Assembly: GCA_017474385.1 (NCBI GenBank)
Contig: JAFVHU010000160.1
Location: 1-46,824 of the forward strand
Source: Afipia sp.
GTDB taxonomy: Bacteria; Pseudomonadota; Alphaproteobacteria; Rhizobiales; Xanthobacteraceae
DNA length: 46,824 bases
Reading direction: 5' to 3'
Shown here: positions 26,226 to 32,699 of the stretch, in pieces
How positions within the stretch are numbered: the first letter of the stretch is position 1
Layout: each line of letters starts with the position of its first letter
Made by a program: the position numbers and the translations under genes
The notes under the pieces: generated by a model
What the model was told of the DNA's origin: nothing
Databases searched by the model: none
Seen by the model: the letters and a program-made list of their open reading frames with translations, nothing else

Positions 26226-26731
26226 GCAAGAAGCCCCTGCCAGATCAGGATCCCAACAACCGCGTGGTCGCGGTGACGCTTGATGAGGAATCGATCGGGC
26301 GATCGGGGCCGGACATCGAGCACGAGCGCGCGATCGCGATCTACGATCTCGTCGAGAAGAATCTGTTCGTGCCCGAGGGCAACCACACCGGCCCGTTCAC
26401 GCTGCACATCGGAATCACCGGCAATCGGCTGATGTTCGACATCAAGCGCGAGGACGGCGCGCCCTGCGTTGTGCATCTCTTGTCGCTGACGCCGTTCCGC
26501 CGGATCGTGAAGGACTACTTCATGATCTGCGACAGCTACTATCAGGCGATCCGCACTGCGACGCCCGACAAGATCGAAGCCATCGACATGGGCCGCAAGG
26601 GTATCCATGACGAAGGCTCACGCACCTTGATGGAGCGCCTTGAAGGCAAGGTGCGCATCGACTTCGAGACCTCGCGCCGGCTGTTCACGCTGATCTCGGT
26701 GCTGCACTGGAAGGGCGACGGCAGTACATGA
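26222..26731 (+). CDS. UPF0262 family protein
   Basis: Encodes 169 residues that start inside the hisD stop (4-base ATGA overlap). The sequence ([66 protein letters not shown]) matches UPF0262, an alphaproteobacterial family found directly after hisD. Its function is unknown. The close coupling to hisD suggests a shared transcript, although no histidine-pathway role is known. Confidence 0.93.
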   Translation: MSKKPLPDQDPNNRVVAVTLDEESIGRSGPDIEHERAIAIYDLVEKNLFVPEGNHTGPFTLHIGITGNRLMFDIKREDGAPCVVHLLSLTPFRRIVKDYFMICDSYYQAIRTATPDKIEAIDMGRKGIHDEGSRTLMERLEGKVRIDFETSRRLFTLISVLHWKGDGST

Positions 26732-26775
26732 CTCCGAAACGTGTCATGCGCAAACTTAGCGGGCGAGCCTGACGA

Positions 26776-27231
26776 ATGGCGGCGCGTTCCCCGCAAGCGG
26801 TTCTGTTCATGTGCGGGCAGAACAGCGTCCGCTCTCCGACGGCAGCCTGTCTGCTGCGTCACCTCATTCCGCGCGGGCTGTATGTGCAGTCGGCGGGCGT
26901 CAGCAAGGCCGACCTCGATCCGTTCGCGGTGGCGGTGATGAAGGAAATCGGTCTCGACATTTCCAACCACAAGCCGTGGACGGTCGCCGATCTGGAAGAC
27001 TGGGAAGGCCTGAATTTCGATCTGATCGTGACGCTGTCGCCGGAGGCGCATCACAAGGCGCTGCAACTGACCGCGACCTCGGCGACCGAAGTCGAATACT
27101 GGCCGACGCCCGATCCGGTCGGCGTCGAGGGCCGCCGCGAGTTGCAGCTCGATGCCTACCGGCATGTTCGGGACAGTTTGCAGCGGCGGATCCGCGAGCG
27201 TTTCGCGCCCAAGGCCATCAAGAACGAGTAG
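26776..27231 (+). CDS. Low-molecular-weight protein-tyrosine-phosphatase/ArsC-like protein
   Basis: Encodes 151 residues. The P-loop CGQNSVRS fits the C-x5-R-S catalytic motif of low-molecular-weight tyrosine phosphatases and their arsenate-reductase relatives, directly after the first strand VLFM. The second catalytic element is the Asp in WPTPDPVGVEG. The native substrate is unknown. It follows the UPF0262 gene by 44 bases. No other ars genes are near, so a housekeeping phosphatase is more likely than arsenate resistance. Confidence 0.88.
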   Translation: MAARSPQAVLFMCGQNSVRSPTAACLLRHLIPRGLYVQSAGVSKADLDPFAVAVMKEIGLDISNHKPWTVADLEDWEGLNFDLIVTLSPEAHHKALQLTATSATEVEYWPTPDPVGVEGRRELQLDAYRHVRDSLQRRIRERFAPKAIKNE

Positions 27232-27340
27232 GCAAAATCGTCAGAAATCCAACCCGGACACGCCGCCGCGCTGTTGTCGGGACCACGCCCTTCGGATAGT
27301 TTCCGCGCCCATTGACCCCTGACCGAACGACAAATCTCGC

Positions 27341-27964
27341 ATGTTAGGCCGTCCCAAATTTGTTCTCGCTTCCGGTTCGCCGCGACGCCTGAGCCTCTTG
27401 AATCAGGCCGGTATCGAGCCCGATGCGCTGCGCCCCGCCGATGTCGACGAGACGCCGAAGCGCGGCGAGCTGCCGCGCGCCTGCGCCAACCGTCTGGCCC
27501 GCGCCAAGGCGGACGCGGCGCTCAAGTCCGTGCAACTCGATGATGATCTCCGCGGGTCCTACATTCTTGCTGCTGACACCGTGGTCGCGGTCGGCCGCCG
27601 CATTCTGCCGAAGGCGGAACTGGTGGACGAGGCCTCGCAATGTCTGCGGCTGCTGTCGGGCCGCAATCATCGCGTCTACACCGCGATCTGCCTCGTGACC
27701 CCGAAGGAAACATTCCGTCAGCGGCTGGTGGAAACGCGGGTGCGGTTCAAGCGGCTGAGCGAGGACGACATCCAGGCGTATATCGGCTCCGGCGAATGGC
27801 GCAGCAAGGCCGGCGGTTACGCGGTGCAGGGCATCGCGGGTTCGTTCGTGGTGAAGATGGTTGGTTCTTACTCCAATGTGGTCGGACTGCCGCTTTATGA
27901 AGTGACCACGCTTCTCGGCGGCGAAGGTTTTCCGATCCGCTTCGGCTGGCTGAATGCCAGTTGA
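27341..27964 (+). CDS. Maf-like nucleoside triphosphate pyrophosphatase
   Basis: Encodes 207 residues. The N-terminal signature [15 protein letters not shown], the catalytic aspartate in [11 protein letters not shown] and the lysine/glutamine-rich motif [16 protein letters not shown] are those of Maf proteins, which hydrolyse nonstandard or methylated nucleoside triphosphates to monophosphates. Rhizobial genomes usually hold two Maf types; this one lies in the conserved murA-yacG run. Its end overlaps the start of yacG by 11 bases, so the two are translationally coupled. Confidence 0.93.
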   Translation: MLGRPKFVLASGSPRRLSLLNQAGIEPDALRPADVDETPKRGELPRACANRLARAKADAALKSVQLDDDLRGSYILAADTVVAVGRRILPKAELVDEASQCLRLLSGRNHRVYTAICLVTPKETFRQRLVETRVRFKRLSEDDIQAYIGSGEWRSKAGGYAVQGIAGSFVVKMVGSYSNVVGLPLYEVTTLLGGEGFPIRFGWLNAS

Positions 27965-28148
27965 TGGCGCGAAAACCGCGCGCGCCGCGAGACCCTGTCC
28001 GATCTGCGGCAAGCCGCCGGTCGAGGCGTCCAAGCCGTTCTGTTCGGAACGCTGCCGCGACGTCGACCTGAATCGCTGGCTGTCGGGGTCCTACGCCATC
28101 CCGGCGCGCGAGAGCGACGACGAGGACGAACCGGACGAGCCGAAATAG
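27954..28148 (+). CDS. yacG: DNA gyrase inhibitor YacG
   Basis: Encodes 64 residues. The zinc motif CPICGKPP ... [17 protein letters not shown] gives four cysteines (CxxC and CxxxC) as in YacG, a small protein that binds gyrase GyrB in E. coli. The tail is acidic ([12 protein letters not shown]). It overlaps the maf gene by 11 bases and ends the housekeeping run before tRNA-Phe. Confidence 0.92.
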   Translation: MPVDGAKTARAARPCPICGKPPVEASKPFCSERCRDVDLNRWLSGSYAIPARESDDEDEPDEPK

Positions 28149-28193
28149 GCCATTTGGGCGTTTTCAAGCCCAGCCGAAGCCCTTGAATTCGGT

Positions 28194-28241
28194 GGGATTT
28201 TGAGAGCCCGCCGCGCGGCGCGCCACCCCCCTCAAAATTCC
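28194..28241. other. Inverted repeat between yacG and tRNA-Phe
   Basis: GGGATTTTGAG (28194-28204) pairs with CTCAAAATTCC (28231-28241) with one wobble, enclosing a GC-rich segment with its own GCCGCGCGGC palindrome. It lies 46 bases after the yacG stop. It could end the murA-yacG transcript or isolate the tRNA promoter, but it has no U run after the stem. Confidence 0.4.
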
Positions 28242-28250
28242 GCCGGTGGC

Positions 28251-28279
28251 TGGACAGCGCCGCCGCGTCTCACTATAAA
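28251..28279 (+). promoter_or_regulatory. Promoter of tRNA-Phe
   Basis: TGGACA (28251-28256) and TATAAA (28274-28279) are separated by 17 bases and lie 33 bases upstream of the tRNA 5' end. This is a good fit to the housekeeping sigma-70 pattern, in the right place for a tRNA gene. Confidence 0.6.
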
Positions 28280-28312
28280 CCGGCGCTCTCCCCGGGCAGC
28301 GTTCGGGGCGGC

Positions 28313-28388
28313 GCCCAGGTAGCTCAGTTGGTAGAGCATGCGACTGAAAATCGCAGTGTCGGTGGTTCGATCCCGCCCCTGGGCACCA
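28313..28388 (+). tRNA. tRNA-Phe (anticodon GAA)
   Basis: A complete cloverleaf. The acceptor stem is GCCCAGG / CCTGGGC, the D arm contains AGCTCAGTTGGTAGAGC, the anticodon stem GCGAC/TCGC-like holds loop CTGAAAA giving GAA (Phe), and the T-loop is GGTTCGATCC. Discriminator A and an encoded CCA end at 28388. The last 12 bases of the acceptor region (CCTGGGCACCAT, 28378-28389) recur at 29576-29587 beyond the toxin-antitoxin pair. Confidence 0.97.
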
Positions 28389-28389
28389 T
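28378..28389 (+). repeat. Left direct repeat: tRNA-Phe 3' end (att-like)
   Basis: CCTGGGCACCAT covers the 3' strand of the acceptor stem, discriminator, CCA and one further base. The same 12 bases occur at 29576-29587, framing a 1.2-kb segment that carries only the HEPN/MNT pair. The two copies are what an integration into the tRNA 3' end would leave. Confidence 0.65.
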
Positions 28390-28419
28390 CACTTCAATAA
28401 ATGAGGACGGGCCGCATCG

Positions 28420-28848
28420 CTATTTGCGGACAGGCCCTAGTTTTTCGACCTCCTGCAATACAATTTCCGTGGCCTTCAACAAGTCAGCAAGCAACTGATC
28501 GTCGACGTCGAAGTAGCCTTCGTATTCGACGGAGTTTCTGCTGGTGTGGCATTTTTCCAGAACGCGCCAAACTCCGGCATCAAGGCCGAGCGTATGCGGG
28601 AGAGCCGAGAAAACGACAAAGCGTTTGTTGTTCGGACGGTATCCGTGCCATCGCATTGCCGACAACGAAAACGCGTGGGCCGCGCTGTACGCCAGATCGA
28701 AACGGCTTTCCGTGGAAAGTCCCGTCTTCTTCGCATCGGTCAGGCGGGCGCGGCCGGACGCCAGAAGGCCGTCAATTTCTTTTTGATCGGCAGCCTCAAC
28801 CTTCAAAAGCTCGATCCTGACGAGATTGTTAAGTTCCCTGGAGCTCAT
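28420..28848 (-). CDS. HEPN-domain protein, probable toxin partner of the adjacent nucleotidyltransferase
   Basis: Encodes 142 residues from ATG (MSSREL), with GGAG six bases upstream; an ATG four codons earlier (28860) is possible. The protein is all-helical. It has a helix with RFDLAYSAAHAFSLSAMRWHGY, a middle segment and RNSVEYEGYFDVDDQLLADLL. The position of the RNase motif of HEPN toxins (R-x4-H-x-Y) is occupied by R-N-S-V-E-Y-E-G-Y, so the usual histidine is replaced by tyrosine. It overlaps the nucleotidyltransferase gene by 20 bases and is translated after it. The pairing is the strongest argument for the assignment. Confidence 0.7.
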   Translation of the reverse strand: MSSRELNNLVRIELLKVEAADQKEIDGLLASGRARLTDAKKTGLSTESRFDLAYSAAHAFSLSAMRWHGYRPNNKRFVVFSALPHTLGLDAGVWRVLEKCHTSRNSVEYEGYFDVDDQLLADLLKATEIVLQEVEKLGPVRK

Positions 28849-29440
28849 TCGCGTCTCCATAGATGAAGATTTTTGGCTGCTGAATGATTTTTGTCACGAA
28901 CGGATTCTTGTCTTCGATTTTCCTTGCCCAGTCTTTCGTCGTCATAAGATTTGGACTAACCGGGCGCTGAAGGGTCTGCTCTGCTTTCTGCAATGCGCTG
29001 AAGATGGGGCTATAGGACAGATCGTCGCCGACGATGATCAGGTCGATGTCGCTTTTCGATGTGTCGAGACCTTTCGCGACCGATCCGTAGACAAATGCGA
29101 AGCGAATCTGGGTCCGGAATTTCCTGAGGGCGCTTTGAATCGGTTCAACCAGACCGACCGTCTTCATGATCAGACCACGAAGGTCATCAAAAATCGGAGA
29201 TTCCTTGTTGGCCCGATACATCTTCCGGTTGCCCGATGGCGTGGCGGTAATAATGCCTGCATGGGTGAGCTTTTCGAGCTCGCGCTGAACAGCCCCTGAG
29301 CCGGATTGAACAATCTTTATGATTTCGGACGCGTGGTATTGCCGCTCGGGCTGTCCGATCAGGAGCGTCAGAACACGGAGCTGCACTTGCGCAAATAAAG
29401 CGCTCGCGAGTCCGGATTTACTGTGTGCGATCTTACCCAT
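28829..29440 (-). CDS. HTH-fused minimal nucleotidyltransferase (MNT), probable antitoxin and autorepressor
   Basis: Encodes 203 residues from the ATG at 29440; an in-frame TTG at 29461 would add seven residues, and neither has a clear ribosome site. Residues about 10-85 form a winged helix (LRVLTLLIGQPERQYHASEIIKIVQSGSGAVQRELEKLTHAGIITATPSGNRKMY). About 100-190 is a nucleotidyltransferase with the motif FVYGSVAKG ... SDIDLIIV, holding the GS and the DxD metal ligands. In known MNT/HEPN modules the MNT protein AMPylates and silences the HEPN toxin. The fused winged helix could bind the four palindromes at 29433-29527. Confidence 0.85.
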   Translation of the reverse strand: MGKIAHSKSGLASALFAQVQLRVLTLLIGQPERQYHASEIIKIVQSGSGAVQRELEKLTHAGIITATPSGNRKMYRANKESPIFDDLRGLIMKTVGLVEPIQSALRKFRTQIRFAFVYGSVAKGLDTSKSDIDLIIVGDDLSYSPIFSALQKAEQTLQRPVSPNLMTTKDWARKIEDKNPFVTKIIQQPKIFIYGDANELQGT

Positions 29441-29449
29441 TTTGGGATT
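29433..29449. promoter_or_regulatory. Operator-like palindrome 1 (overlaps the MNT start)
   Basis: TTACCCA-TTT-TGGGATT: the inner five bases of each arm match the other sites, while the right outer end is imperfect. Centre at 29441. It covers the ATG at 29440, so occupancy would block transcription or ribosome entry. Confidence 0.6.
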
Positions 29450-29453
29450 GATA

Positions 29454-29470
29454 TTACCCAATATGGGTAA
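29454..29470. promoter_or_regulatory. Operator-like palindrome 2 (perfect)
   Basis: TTACCCA-ATA-TGGGTAA is a perfect 7-3-7 palindrome, centre at 29462, exactly 21 bases from site 1 (two helical turns). Confidence 0.7.
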
Positions 29471-29489
29471 ACAGAGGAAGGGTCAATTT

Positions 29490-29506
29490 CAACCCAAATT
29501 GGGAAT
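29490..29506. promoter_or_regulatory. Operator-like palindrome 3
   Basis: CAACCCA-AAT-TGGGAAT, centre at 29498, 36 bases from site 2. The core ACCCA-N3-TGGG is conserved and the outer bases are imperfect. Confidence 0.6.
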
Positions 29507-29510
29507 GATT

Positions 29511-29527
29511 CAACCCAATTTGGGTAA
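29511..29527. promoter_or_regulatory. Operator-like palindrome 4
   Basis: CAACCCA-ATT-TGGGTAA, centre at 29519, again exactly 21 bases from site 3. Sites 1-2 and 3-4 thus form two equally spaced pairs upstream of the MNT/HEPN operon. Confidence 0.65.
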
Positions 29528-29575
29528 CAGACTGCGGCGGACAAACCCCTGTTATCTCAATAGTTGATAGCGCTG

Positions 29576-29587
29576 CCTGGGCACCAT
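29576..29587 (+). repeat. Right direct repeat of the tRNA-Phe 3' end (att-like)
   Basis: CCTGGGCACCAT, identical to 28378-28389. No tRNA body precedes it here. It lies 16 bases past the stop of the ALDH gene (29604, minus strand), so the segment between the two copies looks inserted between tRNA-Phe and the ALDH gene. Confidence 0.65.
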
Positions 29588-29603
29588 TTCTCTCCACTCC
29601 CAC

Positions 29604-31121
29604 TCAATCGATATCGAATCGGACGCCCTGGGCGAGCGGAAGGTCGTGGCCGAAATTGATGGTGCTGGTGACCCGGCGCATATAGGCCTTCCATGCGTCC
29701 GACCCCGCCTCGCGGCCGCCGCCGGTTTCCTTTTCGCCGCCGAATGCGCCGCCGATCTCTGCGCCCGATGGGCCGATGTTGACATTGGCGATGCCGCAGT
29801 CGGAGCCCATCACCGAGAGAAATTTCTCCACCTCGTGCATGTCGGTCGAGAAGATCGAGGATGACAGCCCTTGCGGCACGTCGTTGTGCAGCGCCAGCGC
29901 CTTGTCGAGCTCCGAATATTTCATGACGTAGAGAATCGGCGCGAACGTCTCTCGCCGCACCGGCCCGGTCTGCGCCGGCATTTCGGCCAGCGCAGGCGTG
30001 ACATAATACGCTACGGGTTTTTGTTTTTCATCGATGCGCGCGCCGCCAAAAACCTCTGCGCCGAACGTCCGCGCTTCCGCCAGCGCCTCCTGCATTTTCA
30101 AAAAGGCCGTCTCGTCGATCAGCGGCCCAACAAGCACGTCATCTTTCGCGAGAGGATTGCCGATCCGGACTGACGCATAGACCTGCTTCAGCCTCCCGAC
30201 AAAGGCATCGTAAACGCTGTGATGAACGAACAGCCTGCGAAGCGATGTGCAGCGCTGGCCCGCCGTGCCGATGGCGGCGAAGGCGATGGCGCGAACGGCG
30301 AGGTCAAGGTTGGCCGACGGGCACACGATCGAGGCGTTGTTGCCGCCAAGTTCCAGGATGCTCCGGGCAAAACGCCGCGCCAGGCGCGGACCGACCATTC
30401 GCCCCATGGCGGTGGATCCGGTGGCCGAGACCAGCGGGACGCGCGGATCATCGACCAATAGCTCGCCGACGTCTCGTCCGCCGATCAGCAGTGTCGAGAG
30501 ATCGGCCGGTATGCCGTTGATTTTCGCCGCCGCGCGCTCGAACAGCGCCTGAACGGCGATCGCCGTCAGCGGCGTCTTTTCCGATGGCTTCCAGATTACC
30601 GGGTTGCCGCAGACAAGGGCGAGGGCGGCGTTCCACGCCCAGACTGCAACAGGGAAATTGAACGAGGTGATGACCCCCACGGGGCCAAGCGGATGCCACT
30701 GCTCCATCATCCGGTGGTTGGGCCGCTCGCTCGCGATGGTGAGGCCGTAGAGCTGGCGCGAGAGACCGACTGCGAAATCGCAGATGTCGATCATCTCCTG
30801 AACCTCGCCTTGTCCTTCCGACAGGATTTTTCCAGCCTCGATGGTGACCAGGCGTCCAAGCGCGGTTTTGGCGTCGCGCAGTTCATTACCGAGAACGCGA
30901 ACGAGTTCGCCGCGTTGCGGCGCGGGAACGGTTCTCCATGCGAGGAACGCATTTTGCGCCCGGCTGATCGCTTCGGTCGCGCTGCCGGCGGTTGCATCCT
31001 GCACGCTGGCAATCGTCTCGCCGGTGAGCGGTGAGCGCACTGCGCGTGAACCTTGAGTGTAGCGATCGCTTGGAACGCCGAGATTTTGAAGAAGCGAATC
31101 GACATCGTTTGCGAGAGTCAT
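29604..31121 (-). CDS. ALDH7-type aldehyde dehydrogenase (alpha-aminoadipic semialdehyde dehydrogenase-like)
   Basis: Encodes 505 residues. The catalytic cysteine is in GTAGQRCTSLRRL and the general-base glutamate in LELGGNNASI; the NAD site shows ITSFNFPVAVWAWN and SATGSTAMG. The C-terminal stretch FGGEKETGGGREAGSDAWKAYM is characteristic of ALDH7/antiquitin and bacterial AmaB, which oxidise 2-aminoadipate 6-semialdehyde in lysine catabolism. That substrate is inferred from the family, since no lysine catabolic genes are in this window. The enzyme is cytoplasmic. The 12-bp tRNA-end repeat lies just downstream of its stop. Confidence 0.9.
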   Translation of the reverse strand: MTLANDVDSLLQNLGVPSDRYTQGSRAVRSPLTGETIASVQDATAGSATEAISRAQNAFLAWRTVPAPQRGELVRVLGNELRDAKTALGRLVTIEAGKILSEGQGEVQEMIDICDFAVGLSRQLYGLTIASERPNHRMMEQWHPLGPVGVITSFNFPVAVWAWNAALALVCGNPVIWKPSEKTPLTAIAVQALFERAAAKINGIPADLSTLLIGGRDVGELLVDDPRVPLVSATGSTAMGRMVGPRLARRFARSILELGGNNASIVCPSANLDLAVRAIAFAAIGTAGQRCTSLRRLFVHHSVYDAFVGRLKQVYASVRIGNPLAKDDVLVGPLIDETAFLKMQEALAEARTFGAEVFGGARIDEKQKPVAYYVTPALAEMPAQTGPVRRETFAPILYVMKYSELDKALALHNDVPQGLSSSIFSTDMHEVEKFLSVMGSDCGIANVNIGPSGAEIGGAFGGEKETGGGREAGSDAWKAYMRRVTSTINFGHDLPLAQGVRFDID

Positions 31122-31139
31122 GCCGTGCTCCGGGGAAAC

Positions 31140-31493
31140 CTAGCTTTCGGGAGGCGGAACAAAGCAGAGAATACCCGCCTCAGGCGTGTAGCACAAAACT
31201 GCGCCCCCGGTCGGGTTGTGACGCTCATCGAGAATTCTCTCCGCCGGGACCCGGAGCCAGAACGTCGACGAGACATGCCACTTGTGGTCAACCTTGACCT
31301 CATAGCCCTGGTTATCCCGCCGCACCTCGGCGGCGCGGCAATCAGCGATCGAGCAACACTCCGCGCCCGTTCCCGGCTGTTTCAAACCCTTGAACCACGG
31401 CGCCAATGCCGGGTCCGCGTTATCGGGCGGCGCGGCATGGAGCGGCGTAACGGACAGTGCGATCGCGATGGCTTGCGTAACGAATGTTCGCAT
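31140..31493 (-). CDS. Small exported cysteine-containing protein
   Basis: Encodes 117 residues from the ATG at 31493, which has a strong GGAGG five bases upstream. The signal peptide is MRTFVTQAIAIALSVTPLHA with cleavage before APP. The mature part contains several cysteines (ECCSIADC, LCYTPEAGILCF) and a VDHKWHVSSTFWLRVP segment. It probably has disulfides and sits in the periplasm. I do not recognise a functional family. It precedes the ALDH gene by 19 bases on the same strand. Confidence 0.7.
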   Translation of the reverse strand: MRTFVTQAIAIALSVTPLHAAPPDNADPALAPWFKGLKQPGTGAECCSIADCRAAEVRRDNQGYEVKVDHKWHVSSTFWLRVPAERILDERHNPTGGAVLCYTPEAGILCFVPPPES

Positions 31494-31504
31494 GCGGACC
31501 TCCG

Positions 31505-31615
31505 TCAAGACATATGCGCATCGCGCTTCCGTTCCCTGACCATCGAGACAATAAGCCGTATCCCTGACGCCGCAAGCAGCACGGATAGCATATCAAGGAC
31601 CAGTGAACCCGGCAT
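31505..31615 (-). CDS. Possible 36-residue single-helix membrane peptide
   Basis: The frame starts MPGSLVLDMLSVLLAASGIR and ends LIVSMVRERKRDAHMS, giving one hydrophobic helix followed by a basic tail, as in real small membrane proteins. Its stop lies 11 bases before the ATG of the exported protein gene, in the same direction, with that gene's GGAGG site between them. Its own ribosome site is weak. Only comparison with relatives could confirm it. Confidence 0.35.
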   Translation of the reverse strand: MPGSLVLDMLSVLLAASGIRLIVSMVRERKRDAHMS

Positions 31616-31708
31616 GCCCGACCGGCAGCGTGAGACGGTAGTTATTGCGATGATCGCAGCTTCCTGAAAGGATCGGCGACATCTCCGAGCCTCGACGGGA
31701 GCCTTTCG

Positions 31709-32530
31709 ATGTCTCGATTGCGCCTGATCTTCGCACTCATTGGCATCGTTCTGCCTATCGATATCGGCACTGCGCAGATCAAGCCGCAGCCGAGCGAGTG
31801 CCTTGCGATCGCGCAGTCCATTCCCCGCGTCATGTTCGCAAGCCTGTCCACGGTCGCTGCGGAAAAGGGCGAGGTGATCATTACCTACGCGGGGCATTCG
31901 ACCTACATCATCGAGACGCCCGGCAACGTCACCATCGCCACCGATTTCAGCGGCGCTTACACTGCGGGTAAATCGCCCAACGTCGTGACCATGAACCGGG
32001 CGCATTCGACGCACTACACGCTGAACCCAGATCCGCGCATCGCCCACGTGCTGCGCGGCTGGGGCGACGGCGAAGGCCCGGCGCGTCACGCGCTGGTCGT
32101 CGGCGATACCTTGATTCGCAATGTACCGACAGATATTCGCGGCGGCTGGCGGTCCGGTCCTGACACGGTGATGCAGAAGGACGGCAATTCGATTTTCATC
32201 TTCGAGGTGGCGGGTCTGTGCATCGGCCATCTCGGCCATCTGCATCATCCGCTCGATGAAACACACTACGCCGCGATCGGCCGCCTCGACATCGTCATGG
32301 TGCCGATCGATGGCACGTACACGCTGTCGCTCGACGGCATGTCGGAGATCACGCGGCGGCTGCGCTCCTCGATCGTGCTGCCGATGCATCGCTTCGCAAC
32401 ACCGCTGAGCGATTTCATCGCGCGGATGAACGGGCAGTTCGAGATGGACATCCGGCCGGAGCGGTCGCTCTCGGTCTCGCGCGACACGCTGCCGAAAAGG
32501 CCGACGGTCATCATTCTGGACGGGGTTTAG
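31709..32530 (+). CDS. Exported UlaG-like metallo-beta-lactamase fold protein
   Basis: Encodes 273 residues. The signal peptide is MSRLRLIFALIGIVLPIDIG with cleavage near GTAQ. The domain begins with ITYAGHSTYIIETPGNVTIATDFSG, a start typical of UlaG/YtnP-type MBL proteins, and continues with MNRAHSTHYT, GHLGHLHHPL and VLPMHRFATP, providing candidate zinc ligands. The classical HxHxDH is altered to AHSTHYT, so metal binding may differ. The function is unknown. It is divergent from the small genes at 31140-31615. Confidence 0.8.
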   Translation: MSRLRLIFALIGIVLPIDIGTAQIKPQPSECLAIAQSIPRVMFASLSTVAAEKGEVIITYAGHSTYIIETPGNVTIATDFSGAYTAGKSPNVVTMNRAHSTHYTLNPDPRIAHVLRGWGDGEGPARHALVVGDTLIRNVPTDIRGGWRSGPDTVMQKDGNSIFIFEVAGLCIGHLGHLHHPLDETHYAAIGRLDIVMVPIDGTYTLSLDGMSEITRRLRSSIVLPMHRFATPLSDFIARMNGQFEMDIRPERSLSVSRDTLPKRPTVIILDGV

Positions 32531-32544
32531 GGTGTCGTTGCTTA

Positions 32545-32671
32545 CCCCCACCCCGGCGCTTTGCGCCGACCCTCCCCACAAGGGGGAGGGAGAAGAAAGA
32601 ACGCGACATCGCGTGAAGTCATCCCTCCCCTGAATGGGGAGGGTGGCTGGCCGGAGGCCAGTCGGGTGGGG
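32545..32671. repeat. Interspersed palindromic repeat, CCCCCACCCCGGC type
   Basis: The left part CCCCCACCCCGGCGCTTTG and the right part ending GGCCAGTCGGGTGGGG are imperfect inverted repeats, with CCCTCCCC ... GGGGAGGG pairs inside. It fills the gap between two convergent genes. Elements like this occur widely in alphaproteobacterial genomes (recollection). It may also act as a terminator for both genes. Confidence 0.75.
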
Positions 32672-32699
32672 TGATCGTCAATAGTCGCTCAGTGAAAAT

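Noticed and set aside
26776-27231. An arsenate reductase assignment
   Set aside because: The C-x5-R-S loop is shared by phosphatases and reductases, and there is no ars operon around it. The gene belongs to a conserved housekeeping run.
31505-32581. A 358-codon minus-strand frame
   Set aside because: Most of it is antisense to the exported MBL-fold gene, which has a signal peptide and motifs. Only its last 36 codons (31505-31615) look protein-like, and these are listed separately.
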